A stretch of DNA of 64,000 nt from Lineus longissimus. Its lineage: Eukaryota; Nemertea; Pilidiophora; Heteronemertea; Lineidae. Of the stretch, positions 43,462-54,110 are shown one piece after another. The position numbers were made by a program, and so were the translations under genes. Every line of letters starts with the position of its first letter. The first letter of the stretch is position 1. A model generated the notes under the pieces. It worked only from the letters and a program-made list of their open reading frames with translations, did no database searches and was not told the origin of the DNA. The stretch is from assembly GCF_910592395.1 (NCBI RefSeq), contig NC_088312.1:17555292-17619291 (forward strand), written 5' to 3'.

Positions 43462-43973
43462 TTTTATGTCGTTCATACTCTACCCAGGTCAGACTTTTGC
43501 ATGTGTACTCTTATCGGACACACCCGAGGAAAAATTAATCTATTTATAATAGAAAAATGATTAGCTAGTTCATGTTGCTACACCTAGGCGGCGCCCCAAT
43601 ACAGCCTCTGCCTCGTGAAAGCCGCCATTACTCAGTACTTTTTCCTCGGCGCTTTGTTAAACAACTCGCCGAGTTTCTTCCTGAAATTCTACTAATTTAG
43701 AGCCGTTCAGGTTAAGAAGGACCTCCCGAGGACACCTCTTACTTGAAGATAATATCTGAACGCGGGATCTTTTCTTTTTTCTTTTTCTACCCGTTTTTTG
43801 CCTTTGTGAGTGGTTTTTATCCACTCAAAATTTACATCAAGTTCCAGTATCTTCCCGGGCTTCTGGTCACGTGACCAAAAGAGAAAAAATAAGTTCACTG
43901 CTGCGTAGCTGCATATATAATTACTTAATCAGAATATATTAGGATGGTTCTATTCTAATCCTTCTTATCTTCT

Positions 43974-45148
43974 TTGCTCTTTTCTCTGGGGTTTCCGCCG
44001 TGCCTCCTGGCCCTCCTTCCCTTCCGGATTGGTGATGGCCGGGTGTCCGGTGTGTCGGGGATTCATCGTCCCCACCCCGTTCCTTCCCCGGGTCAGGGTA
44101 CTGACAAGTCAGTCCCTGTTGGGTCGGGCAGCTCCACCCCCGGGTTGACTTCTCCTTCTCCCGGTACTGCCGGGAAGAAGTTGAAGAAGTCTGTGCGGAG
44201 AGGGCCTAGAAAGCCTGGTCGGGGGAAGACTTCGTCCCCCCTCCCTTTCCTCCAACCCCGGCTCTTCAGAGGCGAGGTCCCCTGGGCTCTGGAGAGGTAT
44301 GCCCCCTCACCCGACCCCGTCCCCCAGGCTGGGCACCCGCCCTTCGGGGGTGTGCCCCCTGGGGAGGTCTCGTCAGGGAGCATTGGTGCCCCTGTCTTAG
44401 GGATGCTCCGCGAGACTTCGTCCGCTCCCCCTTCTTCAGCGGGCAGGACTCCCGTGGGGACTCTGGACGTTTTATGTCCCGATCCCTCGGGCGGCGTGGA
44501 TCAGGTGGAGTTTGACCAGTTCCTCCAGCTCTCCAACGTTGAAATCCCTGGATCCGCTGCCGGCCTTTTCAGGTCGGTGAGCAGCGCCTCCCCGGGTATT
44601 GAGCCGTCTGTCCTTACATATGTTCTCCCCCATCCCCCTCCGGGACTTTCGATGGGGTTGCGATCACTCACATGCTTGGGCGTGATTGGCAATGCCAGTC
44701 CCCTCTCGTCGTCTGCGGTTGCCCCGGGGTCCATCATCCCTTCGCCATTGGACGGGCGGCGCGCCTGACTCCACGTCCCTCCCTAGGGACGACGGTTCCT
44801 CCTTTGGCGTCCCATGGTGGTGCAGGGCCGCGGTTCACCGCCCCGTCCCTGCCGCCCTTTTTCTTGCCGGGAGGTGTCCTGCCTGGTTTAGGCAGGGGCT
44901 TGGCGAGGGCGCATTTTCCCAGACTCGCCCCTCCCCCCTCTCCCATGCCTGCCCCATCGGAGACCCTTCGGGACCCTAAGGCCGCCCCCCCGCCCGCGGT
45001 CCTCTTCTTGGGCCGCGGGCAAGTCAGGTGGAGTATCGACGCCCCCGAGGCTCCTCGGCCCCTTGTGGGTCGTCGTCCTCGCGGGGCTACTCTTCCTTTC
45101 GTGCCCCAGGGAGGCTGGAACTGGGGCGCCCTCCCGCTGCTCCAATAA
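43974..45148 (+). pseudogene. DIRS 2 ORF1 (Gag-like), frame-shifted
   Basis: One frame covers 43974-44768 and another 44672-45148. Both are rich in proline, glycine, serine and arginine, with a basic block KKLKKSVRRGPRKPGR near 44180. DIRS ORF1 proteins lie upstream of the RT and have a Gag-like role. The sequence has no zinc knuckle that I can see. The shadow frames on the other strand are GC artefacts. Confidence 0.5.
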
Positions 45149-45249
45149 GCGCCACCCTCCTCAGGTGGGGGCGGCGGGCAGCCCAAGCATCCCTTCCAAG
45201 GTAAGAGGGGTTGCGGGGGCAAACACAAGTGACTTTTTGGTCCGTCCTC

Positions 45250-46140
45250 GTGCGCCTACAGGTGGTGCCCCACGGAGGTCGCCGTGGGGGGCAGGCTGCG
45301 CCATTTCACGGCCTTTTTGGATCAGTGGTGTCAAAAAGACTCCCCCGTACCGGATATGCTCCGCCACGGTGTCCGCTTTGACTTTTCTCATCCCCCCCTA
45401 CGACGACAATCCCCACCCCGGTTGTCCCCCCCCTAGACCCTGCTAGGGCTCTAGCCCTGCGCACAGTGGTTCTCTCCCTCCTCCAGAAGGAGGCTGTGAG
45501 AGTGGTGGACAATCATTCCTCCCCAGGCTTTTACAGCCACATCTTCTTGGTCCCCAAGAGGTCGGGGAAGTGGAGACTGGTCGTCGATCTGTCCAGCTTG
45601 AACCGGTTCCTTCGGCTGCCCAGCTTCAAGATGGAGACAACCAGATCGGTAGCAGCTGTGGTGCAGCCCAACGATTGGGCAATCTCGCTGGATCTTCAGG
45701 ATGCGTATTTTCACGTTCTTATCCATCCAGATTTTCAACCCTTCCTTCGGTTTTACTTCGAGGGAAAGATTTGTCAGTTCCAGGCCCTTCCTTTCGGCCT
45801 GGCTTCCGTGCTGCTTATTTTCACTACAGTCGTCGAGGCGTTCGCCGCACCTTTTCATGCCATGGGCTTCAAGCTCCATTGCTATCTCGACGACTGGCTG
45901 CTTCGTTACCCGGCTCTTTGCCGTCTGGGCAAGCAGGTAAAGTTCCTGCTTCAGATAACCAGACGAGCGGGGTGGCTCTTTAATTTAGACAAGTCCGAGC
46001 TGAATCCATCTCAGGACTATGTCTTCGTGGGTGTGCGCTTTCGCACACAAGAGGGCCTCATGTCGCCCCCCCCCCCCCCCCGCCGGACCGGATCCTCAAG
46101 ATCCGATCCATGGTCGGGGTATTTTGCCGTCAAGACAGCG
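45250..46140 (+). pseudogene. DIRS 2 reverse transcriptase, truncated
   Basis: GGRLRHFTAFLDQWCQ near 45290 is the usual lead-in. After a frame change in the C run at about 45425 the RT reads VPKRSGKWRLVVDLSSLNRF, ISLDLQDAYFHVLIHPDFQ (motif A, about 45680-45735), FQALPFGLAS (motif B) and CYLDDWLL (motif C, about 45880-45903), then the thumb. An 18-base C run near 46064-46081 breaks the frame and may be partly an assembly error. The catalytic aspartates are present. Confidence 0.85.
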
Positions 46141-46152
46141 TCTCAGCTCTAA

Positions 46153-46330
46153 TTTTGCTCAGTACAGGACTGCAGTATCTGTAGTATCGAAAGGGTTAAC
46201 ATAGTGGTTGAACCATTTTTCTATTGTCACAGAGGTCAAATTTTTCTGTAACAATAATAATATCCATGTTCCTGTCACTGACCAAAGGTGATCACACGGC
46301 CCATGGCCATTTTATTTGGTGTTTTGTTTG
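46153..46330 (+). repeat. dispersed repeat fragment
   Basis: tcacagaggtcaaat near 46229, then aaggtgatcacacggcccatggccattttat (about 46285-46315), is a diverged 3' end of the GCTCACC family. Confidence 0.5.
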
Positions 46331-46425
46331 AAAAGTGAAGAAAAAGAGAGATTTGTGTGAATGTTCAGGTCTTTGCACTAAAAATGGGCTTCTAGTAGCC
46401 TTGAGAACTGCGCTCTGGGTTAAGG

Positions 46426-46458
46426 CATGGAGGTATTATTAAGAAGGAGAGAGAACGG
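46426..46458 (+). repeat. P-like transposon left terminal inverted repeat
   Basis: Begins catggaggtattattaagaa. It differs from the right end at one position only (gagagaga versus gagggaga). Confidence 0.95.
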
Positions 46459-46478
46459 AGCCCACTTCAAAGAATACA

Positions 46479-46493
46479 ATCATCCTTCCGACA
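46479..46493 (+). promoter_or_regulatory. left subterminal repeat, likely transposase site
   Basis: atcatccttccgaca here corresponds to atcatcccttccgaca read on the minus strand at 52398-52413. P elements carry an internal inverted repeat and transposase sites near their ends, so this pair is a good candidate. Three more tcggaaa motifs follow at about 46563, 46575 and 46606. Confidence 0.6.
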
Positions 46494-46703
46494 ATAGATA
46501 TGTGTATTCGAAACCCCTCGCGTTAATCCCTTCCAATACCCCGGCCGGCCGAGCGCGTTATGTCGGAAAGTATCGGAAACTGCCGAGCTAGTTTCCGAGT
46601 CGCGATCGGAAACTTCCGTGACTATTTGGGCGCCTTCTTCGTCATTTCACTGTAGCAACTCATTAAACAACATGGCGGCCTATGATCGGGATGAATACGG
46701 CCT

Positions 46704-48431
46704 ATGATTGGGATGCTCGACGATTTTGAAAGTTTTTTTGCTGAAGAAGATGATCTTATCGCTCTCGAAGCTGACGATGGTGATGCCGATGTTTACTGTA
46801 TATGCGGTGGAGCGGAAACTGATGAAATGATAGCCTGTGACTCTCCAGAATGCGTGATAGTGTGGCACCATTATAATTGTGTTGGTATGCAACCAGACAC
46901 AGTGCCTGCTGGAGAGTGGATATGCATGAAATGCACTGACAGTGATAGCAGTTGCAACGAGATCACTGCAATGGGCAAGGAAAACAGTTTAAAAGGTAAG
47001 CAACGGTTGAGATTGAGATTAATATGATTTTCATTGACATTGTCCACCTGATGTGTCCTGACCAATGAGCCTGTTGTACTCGTATCCATATTAATTTATA
47101 ATTACATCTCTTTATTTGACTTAAATTCTACATTCGATTCACTGAACTTTCTACTATTCAATTTCAGGGGTGAAAAGAAAGTCGCCAGATTCGGTCGCCA
47201 GCATCATTGTCAGCGAGCCCAAGAAGAAGAAGGAGGTCACGAAGCCGAAGGAGAAGGCTTTGAAGAAAACTGCCCCGAAAACTGTACAAAAGCCTCATGG
47301 TAAGTTTGAATTTGAAGCAACTTATTTTTAATTTTGCATGATTAACATGCATTTACAATTTACATTGTAGCCTGTTTTACCGGAGTGTACATGTGTACTA
47401 GTATCATGCGTGTTCTTAATTTTCTTTTTTTCATTTCAGTCACACATTTCAGTGAAGAGGAATTGAGAAGTAAATCCGCCGACATTCTTCAGCGTTCTCT
47501 CAAGAATGTTCGCCACAAGTTGCCGAGGTTGGATAAGGAAGTTTCTCAATTACTGCAACAGTGTCAGACCAGTGAAGCCAACAATGTTGTCAAAGACTTT
47601 GTTACGAAGCTGTGGAGCGGCATCAACGAAGCCAGCATCACCAAATCAAGGAAAAATCAGAGCCTCGAATTTCAAGTGGAAAGTTTTCACAAATTGCGTC
47701 TCGATAAGGAGATGGACAGGACATTTCAAAATCTCATTAACGGCACCGTAGGCCTTGATAACCCCATCCTGACACAGTTCATGTATCAGGAGACTGCACT
47801 CGAGGTGATCAAGTGCATTCAGTCAGGAGCGACAACAGGACCATCTGATGTGAAAGAACCGTCGTACAAACTCTCGCCAACTGAAGAACAGATTCTACGC
47901 TATGCTTCGGGATATGTTACGAAGAAACTTCGAAAGCACTTCAAAACACATGCGAAAAACAATCCAGCAGCGGCAATCTGTGCTAGTGTTGTAGATTCAT
48001 GGGACACCAAAGGAACTGAAACAGCTCCAAATTTCTTAGTTTACACAAAAAAGATGATCGATATCAAAGACAGGGGTGGTTTATTTCAAATCAACGATGA
48101 TCTTTACATTCTCTTTCGAAGAATGGAACTAGTAGCTGGACCTCTGCTGTGTGCTTCGAACATGAAAAATCTGCAGAACTCAAATTTGCATCATAAGTTG
48201 ACCACAGCCATTCTTGACAACAAACTTGTGCAACTCGGATTTCACAAACTGACAAATCTAGATGATGAAAAACTCAAAGAACTACTGTTGAGCAAGCTCG
48301 TGAAAAACTGGGTCACTCTCCGATGCAGGGCATTTGTTTCTGCATACTCCTACACACTTAGTAAGAACGAGAAATCTGTGTCACGAAAGTCCGAAAAACC
48401 ACTCCTGAAAAAACTGAACAAATCCACTTGA
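46704..48431 (+). CDS. PHD-finger accessory protein of the P-like transposon
   Basis: Three exons, 46704-46995, 47168-47299 and 47440-48431, all GT-AG and phase 1, give 471 aa. Residues 31-77 form an ING-type PHD finger (C32, C34, C45, C50, H56, C59, C74, C77), which in ING proteins reads H3K4me3. The matching cage residues Y31, M42 and W54 are present. Exon 2 encodes a lysine-rich, NLS-like linker (SEPKKKKEVTKPKEKALKK). Exon 3 has a helical region, then YASGYVTKKL (about 296-305), DRGGLFQINDDLY (about 352-364) and NWVTLRCRAF, resembling the C-terminal module of P/THAP9-type transposases and their companions. Two short out-of-frame upstream ATG frames (46672, 46682) precede the start. A targeting role is inferred. 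Confidence 0.85.
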
Positions 48432-48494
48432 ATCATCTTTCAATGTCATGATTGAGATCCCAGAAAGATCGTAGTTTCAAATATTGTGTAATGT

Positions 48495-51400
48495 TTATAG
48501 TCGTCTTTGTCTCTTTGGGAGGGGGGTGTCATCCATTGCATTGTTGTTGCCTTGTCGATGTTGGCAGTTACCTCGAGTTGATGCTATAACTGCAGGTGAT
48601 CGTGCAACCTGAATCTTTAACGCATTGTTGCTGAACTGCTGCACATTTGGGTTGTCACAACGGCCACCAATCCCTCGTTGCTGTGAGAAGTACTCTTCAA
48701 GCGGATCCTGTGATAGTTTTTCGGAGAGAAAGAATGTCACACCAGGCAACATCAGGAGATCTCTGGCCAAGGCAACAAATGATTTCACTGAAAACAAGAA
48801 TGATAACATGTATAATACGGTAGAATACGTCGGATGTCTATTACTGTTGTAGAATTATCTTCAATTGAGTGAATACATGTATTCATGACCTTTGTTTATA
48901 CTAGTGTACAATAAAAGAAACAATATCATTTTAAAATATGTTGTTTGTGTTCAAAATTTCCCACTTACCAGTGATTCGGATTCCCTCTAGCGTTTCCCTA
49001 CTGAGGCATAATCGATTCCTCTGGTCCTTACTCAGGTTAGGTACTGCCTGTGCTTCAGCTTCCCATTGGTCAATGAAGCCATGGAGGAAATCTTCTTCGA
49101 GCCACTGCAAAGGAAAATAACATTTAGCATATATCTATGGCTGGTGCGCATTTATTTCATTTGAAATATACATGCAGTGTACACACATTCTACTAGTACA
49201 TGCAGAAATCAAGACTGTCCAAGTCTTTGCAATAACTGATGCTTACCTTGAAACGCCAGTCATCAGGAGAAGTGTATGGTTCAAGAACTGGTTTCCTTTT
49301 CCTTGCACCAGTGCAGCGATTTGAAACATTCAGACAGTCAAAGAACTGATCCATCATTCGGACAAACTTCTCGACAGATGTTGTGTCATGACCTCCAACA
49401 ATCCTGAAGGCATCAGCAACACTTGTACTGAGGACCTGAAACATGAGGAATATGTTATTCTTCAAGTATACTAGTATGCATGTGTACATTTATTGATGGT
49501 CAGTCCAATACCGTTCATTTGTACACAATACAATAGGTACATTGTTTTACATAGTTTATAAGTCACATTCTTGCTAACATTTTTTTTGATAAGTAACTAA
49601 CCTGAGTTGCCAGCTTCACTTTCATTCTTAATGACGGTGTCAGATGCAGGTGATCATAGGTCATTTTGTTTGCAAGGCTGAACCTTCCTCCATCTTCTAC
49701 TAGGCTTATTAGCTGTGGCCATCTTATTGGTTGACCATTAAACTGAAGAAGAATGTTGGAATGTTATTTACATTAACATTTCTGAGGCGAGAAGGTGATA
49801 AAAACAGAAAAAATGATGGTACTCAATTGGGATGCCCACCGGTCAAAAAGACCAATAGTAGAGGTCTCCTTGGACGATTTAGGACAATTACTGATTATGT
49901 TTAACACTAATATGGATGTTCATGAAAGTTATGGATACATACCATCAGATTTCTTGTTTTGTTGTGGAATCCACTATTCTCCCAATTATTTCTTGTGGTT
50001 TTCATCAAGTGTGGAGGATCACAAATGAAGTAAATCTTCCGAGAAGGATCATATGGGTTTGTTGTGTGGTAAGTAGGTGCGTCATTTCCATGTAGGCGGT
50101 AAAATCTTCTATTTGGAGATGCTCCATCTGATATAAATGCTCTGACGTAGAATCCAACACTTTCCAGTCGACCAACAGCCTCCCATACTACCCAGTACAA
50201 CTGATGGCTGCTGAAACCAGTACAGGGGAAATCAGCAAATGTCTCCTCCATATTGCTGAATAGGCCTCGGACCATGAAGGCTATAACATGTGTAGCCACA
50301 GTAGGAGTATCATCCCTTTCATCACACTGCCGTACCAACTGTGCTATCTCATTATTAATGTCACCAAGGTCGCAGAATCCTAGCAGTTCGCCAGTAGCTG
50401 CAGAGTACACTAGTCCCGATTTTATCTTCATTTCATCGAAGAGCAAGCTAACATTAAACTTGAAATCAGGCATGTCTGATAGGTGGTCCTTCACTATCCT
50501 TTCTAGCACATCGTTATTGAAACCACTTGATGACTTGGTGAAAGAAGTATAATCCCTGAGAGTGGTTTTATGTGGTAAACGGAGAAATTTACTTCGGCCT
50601 ATCATCCGGTATGCAGCAGGCGACTTTGAATGGAGTGCTATGCACCACCGTATAAGAGAAGGATGCCATCTCATCTGTTTGCTTGGTTTTCTTGCTGCTA
50701 AAAGCTGCTGTTCCCAGAGCAGTTCCATGGGAGAACCAGCCTCAAAACTTTGGAGAACTTTACTGGTATTGTCTTCCATCACTTGCAGTAGGGACTTGTT
50801 AAGTGAATCTGCCACCTGCACATCTCCCTTTTTCAAGAAGTCTTGAACTTTTTCCTTCAAGCTTTTCACATGCCGTTTCAAATAATGTCTCTCCTTTTGT
50901 AAGGCCGTCAGTTTACATTTCATCGCTCCAGATGAGAGCCTATCATTTCTGGTGTGGGAGGAAAGGATGTGGTCATGTGGAGTAAGCCTGGTTCTCTGGG
51001 AAAATGCAGCTTGTTTTGCACATAAGATGGGCCTGTATTGGGTGCAGACTGAGCAACGAACAACATTTGGAGGGGCATAAAGTTCACACTTTAAGTGGCG
51101 GACTATTGAACTACTGCCTGTATGTTGTCCGTCTTCCTTTGCTTCAAGGGTTCCATCTGGTCGCTGGAATATAGCCAGTCCATTTGGGGAAAGGTCGCAG
51201 CACAAGTCAGAAAATCCGCCAAGTCCAGGGCAAGGACGACAGTCACTCAGGAAATGGAGAAGCTTGCTAACGTCCTCCTTAGAATCTAAGACATGGGCTG
51301 AAGAGATATCCATCACTGGGTCTGTTATCAAATGTCCATATATGTACATTTCCCAAGTCCTGTCACTTTTCAGTTTAAAGCATTTCTCAGGGAAACCGTG

Positions 51401-51767
51401 TTCCCCCATTAGCAGAAACAACAATCCAGTCTGTTTTTCCACTAAAGTATATCCGCATTCAGTACCTATGGCTTTGGCTTCATTGATATTCCACAAACTT
51501 TCTCCAGGAACGTCAAAACAACGTGACGAAACAGCTATATTAACGCTTTGTTTCCGGTATTGTCCACTCCGCCACCATCTTTTCAGTTTCCTCTTGCAAG
51601 CTTCACAGATGTATGGGGGATAATTCTCATGATCCATGCACACGTCAAACCCGAGAGCTCTCTCTATAGCGACTTTGAACTTCTCCTTTTGGCAGGGCTG
51701 ATGCCAGTGATGGCTATTCTTTTGTATGTTTTCTGAGCCACAGAGACGACACACCATGCAGATTCAT
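48495..51767 (-). CDS. P/THAP9-type transposase with ZAD-like finger
   Basis: Five coding exons on the minus strand: 51767-49943 (ATG at 51757), 49742-49602, 49435-49247, 49104-48969 and 48787-48495. Every junction is GT-AG and in phase, giving 857 aa without a stop. The N-terminus has C3, C6, C51 and C54 in a ZAD-like pattern (CRLC ... YICEAC) instead of THAP. A coiled coil lies at about 283-312. The RNase H-like core shows SLLFDEMKIKSGLVY (D441), FISDGASPN (D544) and CDPPHLMKTTRNNW. The C-terminal exons carry VLSTSVADAF, FFDCLNVSN and LSQDPLEEYFSQQRGIGG, the usual P-family order. It ends in a basic PKRQRRL. The short frame after the DDE module lacks the customary GYV ... RGGL module, which lies instead on the partner gene. 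It should cut and paste the element. Confidence 0.92.
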
Positions 51768-52204
51768 CTGAGAAAGAAAAGAAATGAATACAATTAGCCG
51801 GTATTTGAATGTGACTATCCTGTCAAGTGTCATCATATTCACATCATCATCATCATCATATCATGACTGACTGATAGTGATGACAATTGACATGATGATG
51901 GACATGATCATGGAATGGATGGTAGGCATATATCATAGTCATCCTGCCTTTTAAACAGCATGGAGGTACTCCAGATGATAGCAACAACCATAGAAAGTAG
52001 CTAGAGAGAGGGGTGTGGCCATACTGCTTTTCCAGAAAACGGTGATCTTCAGAAACAAAATTCTAAATGTTCGCATCAGTTCGCATGCATTTGACAATAT
52101 GTACACAATCATTCAAACCTTCATCTATTTATTGGTCGAAATCGTTCCTTCTAGAAAGTTTTAGAAACACTTAAATTCTTAATTTGAAAGTAAGTATAAT
52201 ACAA

Positions 52205-52310
52205 ACCTTAAATCTATTGTGCGTCTGGAATCTATCAACCGATTTTTGCGATATTGGTCTCTTTTTTTCGAGAATTTTGTCATGAATTAGAAGAACTGGC
52301 GGCCATTACT
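52205..52310 (-). promoter_or_regulatory. probable 5' untranslated exon and start region of the transposase gene
   Basis: Upstream of the coding exon acceptor (ttttctttctcag before 51767), a donor TTAAG|gtttgt lies at 52207 on the minus strand, and would close a non-coding first exon upstream. The first bases of the coding exon are an out-of-frame ATG that may dampen translation. The promoter must lie within about 240 bp of the right end. Confidence 0.45.
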
Positions 52311-52397
52311 AAATCAACAACACCAAAGCGCGAAACACGAGAATAAACCTTTCGACTACGGGTCGAATGTTATAGAGGGCGCTGCAGTTCGGTTCGC

Positions 52398-52413
52398 TGT
52401 CGGAAGGGATGAT
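52398..52413 (-). promoter_or_regulatory. right subterminal repeat, likely transposase site
   Basis: On the minus strand atcatcccttccgaca, the partner of 46479-46493 with one extra C. It lies 133 bp from the right end; the left copy is 53 bp from its end, so the spacing is asymmetric, as in Drosophila P. Confidence 0.6.
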
Positions 52414-52513
52414 CGTACTCAAAGAGCGCTGCCGCGAGGAATGTGTATTGGAGAACAAAGGGGCAAACAATGCAAGCCGGGGATTAGTAGGGGATTAATT
52501 CTGAGGTATAAGG

Positions 52514-52546
52514 CCGTTCTCCCTCCTTCTTAATAATACCTCCATG
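52514..52546 (-). repeat. P-like transposon right terminal inverted repeat
   Basis: On the minus strand it begins catggaggtattattaagaa. See the left repeat for the single mismatch. Confidence 0.95.
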
Positions 52547-52730
52547 GTTAGGGTGAGTGTTCCATGGCAGCTGTTAAAACATAATTTAAATGACTTTTGG
52601 CGCAAAGAAAGTAATTCGCCTTTGAGGTTTTGGCCTCTTGTTTGCCTGCGTTTTGTTTTTAATCCTGAAAAATCTAGATGTACATTTGACTTCGGCTGTA
52701 AATATTATCAGATTGACTTCCATATTGCAG

Positions 52731-52818
52731 GGTCAAGGCGTGATTAGGGAATGGTTCGATGTGCTCTCTAAAGAAATCCTCAATCCAGATTATGCTTTGT
52801 TTACACAGTCTGCCGATG
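52731..52818 (+). CDS. HACE1: HACE1 exon d (HECT domain)
   Basis: 88 bp, acceptor ttccatattgcag, donor G|gtaaga. Starts on a codon boundary as exon c requires. Encodes [20 protein letters not shown] and LFTQSAD, the classic HECT N-lobe entry (REWF ... NPxYxLF). It lies only about 185 bp from the right end of the P-like transposon. Confidence 0.95.
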
Positions 52819-53111
52819 GTAAGATGAATATTATGTACATTACCAAAACTTGTATGATAATGCAACTGCCCCATGTTGCAGATAGTTCAATGTGTTATCA
52901 ACATATTATCATAGCCCTTCACCAAGGGTCATATCACTTTTCTGGCCTAAAATCCTGATACGATTTTACATTCTTCTCTTGTCCATGCAAAATATTCTTG
53001 ACTAAGCAGGACTACTAATGCATATGTCAGTAATAGATGCAGTGTTTCGTGTGCAGCTAGGAATTTCAGTTGTTTATTTTAAAAAGTTGAAAATTAGGCC
53101 AATAGAACACT

Positions 53112-53975
53112 TTTTGGCTCACCGCAGGGGTGTCTATACAATACCACAGTGTCCGTCGTCCGTCATTTGTATCCTGTTTCAAAAACAGTGACGCGTTTTT
53201 TAACCGCTAGAACTATGAAATTGAAACTTTGCATATAGGACACCCCAGGTCAGGTGAACTCTGACACTGAATTTCATTCCAATCTGATTCTTGACTAAGC
53301 CACCGGGGGCCAAAAGTGGAAACCTAAAAAGTGTGATATCTCTCTTATAAGTGACTCGTTTTCTAAAAACAATTTGTGGTAGGTTCTCCTAGCAAGGATA
53401 CGTCACGTGTCATACAGGTTTTTAATTTGTCCTACTTTTCAAGATCACAGAAATCAAATGGCGTAAAATGGGTGTAACTGAGTTTAACTATGGCACGTCT
53501 CTTAACTGCTTAAGTTATTAACTTAAGATTTAGTTCACATGACTCCATCATATAACCTCTGACATCGAATTTTGGTCTGATCTGATTGTTGAATTGGTCA
53601 CCAGGGGGCCAAAACTGAAAAGTCTCTTATGAGTGATTAATTTTTGATGAAATTTTTATGGTAGGTTCTTCTTGCAAGGATACATCACATGTTTAAGTTG
53701 AAGTTTGGCACACGTGACTCCCTAGGTCATATACCCTCGACACCAATTTTGGTCTGATCTGATTCTTGACTTGGCCACCAGGGGACCAAAACTAAAAAAG
53801 GTAAAAGTGCAATATCTCGCTCATTATTGACTTGTGTTTTTGATGATATTTTTATGGTAGGTACTCCGAGCAAGGATAAATCACATATCCTACAGGGTTT
53901 TGATTTGACCTATTTTTCAAGGTCACAAAGGTCAATTGGCGTAAATTGTCATTTGAGTGTAACTATGGCACATTT
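53112..53975 (+). repeat. GCTCACC dispersed repeat, partial copy
   Basis: Starts ttttggctcaccgcaggggt, with gtgtccgtcgtccgtc, repeated modules, gccaccagggggcc and aggtcacaaaggtca (about 53921). No 3' signature; it fades near 53975. Confidence 0.75.
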
Positions 53976-54110
53976 CAAACAAAAATTTTAAAAAATGAGA
54001 AAAAAACTAATCATCAAAAAAGTTCAACATGTGATTTAACTAAATTTTGTACAATGTAAATCATGAGCTCTAAAAGTTAACAAACTAATTCATTCCAAAC
54101 GAATAAAGAA

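Larger units (their letters stand above)
43462..46152 (+). mobile_element. DIRS retrotransposon 2, 5' half, GC-rich
   Basis: The left end (43462-43505) reads as the reverse complement of the right end of DIRS 1 (tacccaggtcagacttttgc here, gcaaaagtctgacctgggta there). That is expected of DIRS inverted terminal repeats. A GC-rich ORF1 region and a reverse transcriptase follow. The copy stops abruptly at about 46152, where dispersed-repeat sequence begins, so RNase H and recombinase are lost. The base composition is far more GC-rich than the surrounding intron. Confidence 0.85.
46426..52546. mobile_element. complete P-like DNA transposon with two genes
   Basis: A 6121-bp element bounded by 33-bp inverted repeats that match at 32 positions and start CATGGAGG. 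Drosophila P also starts CATG and has 31-bp repeats. Flanks show gttaagg on the left and gttaggg on the right, an imperfect 7-bp duplication (P elements usually make 8 bp). Subterminal inverted repeats are present. Inside are two convergent, spliced, uninterrupted genes: a PHD protein on the plus strand and a transposase on the minus strand, with stop codons 63 bp apart. Both genes intact plus near-identical ends indicate a recent insertion that may still be mobile. It sits in the HACE1 intron between exons c and d. Confidence 0.92.

Noticed and set aside
44093-45391. Long open frames on the minus strand in the GC-rich DIRS region
   Set aside because: GC-rich DNA has few stops; the plus-strand frames carry the element proteins and the minus readings show no motifs.
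45451-45879. Minus-strand frame of 142 codons in DIRS 2
   Set aside because: Antisense of the RT; a similar shadow appears at 27212-27532 because that block is inverted in DIRS 1.
51840-51910. Possible regulatory array of catcatcat/gatgatgg
   Set aside because: A simple CAT microsatellite with its complement; nothing beyond that is visible.
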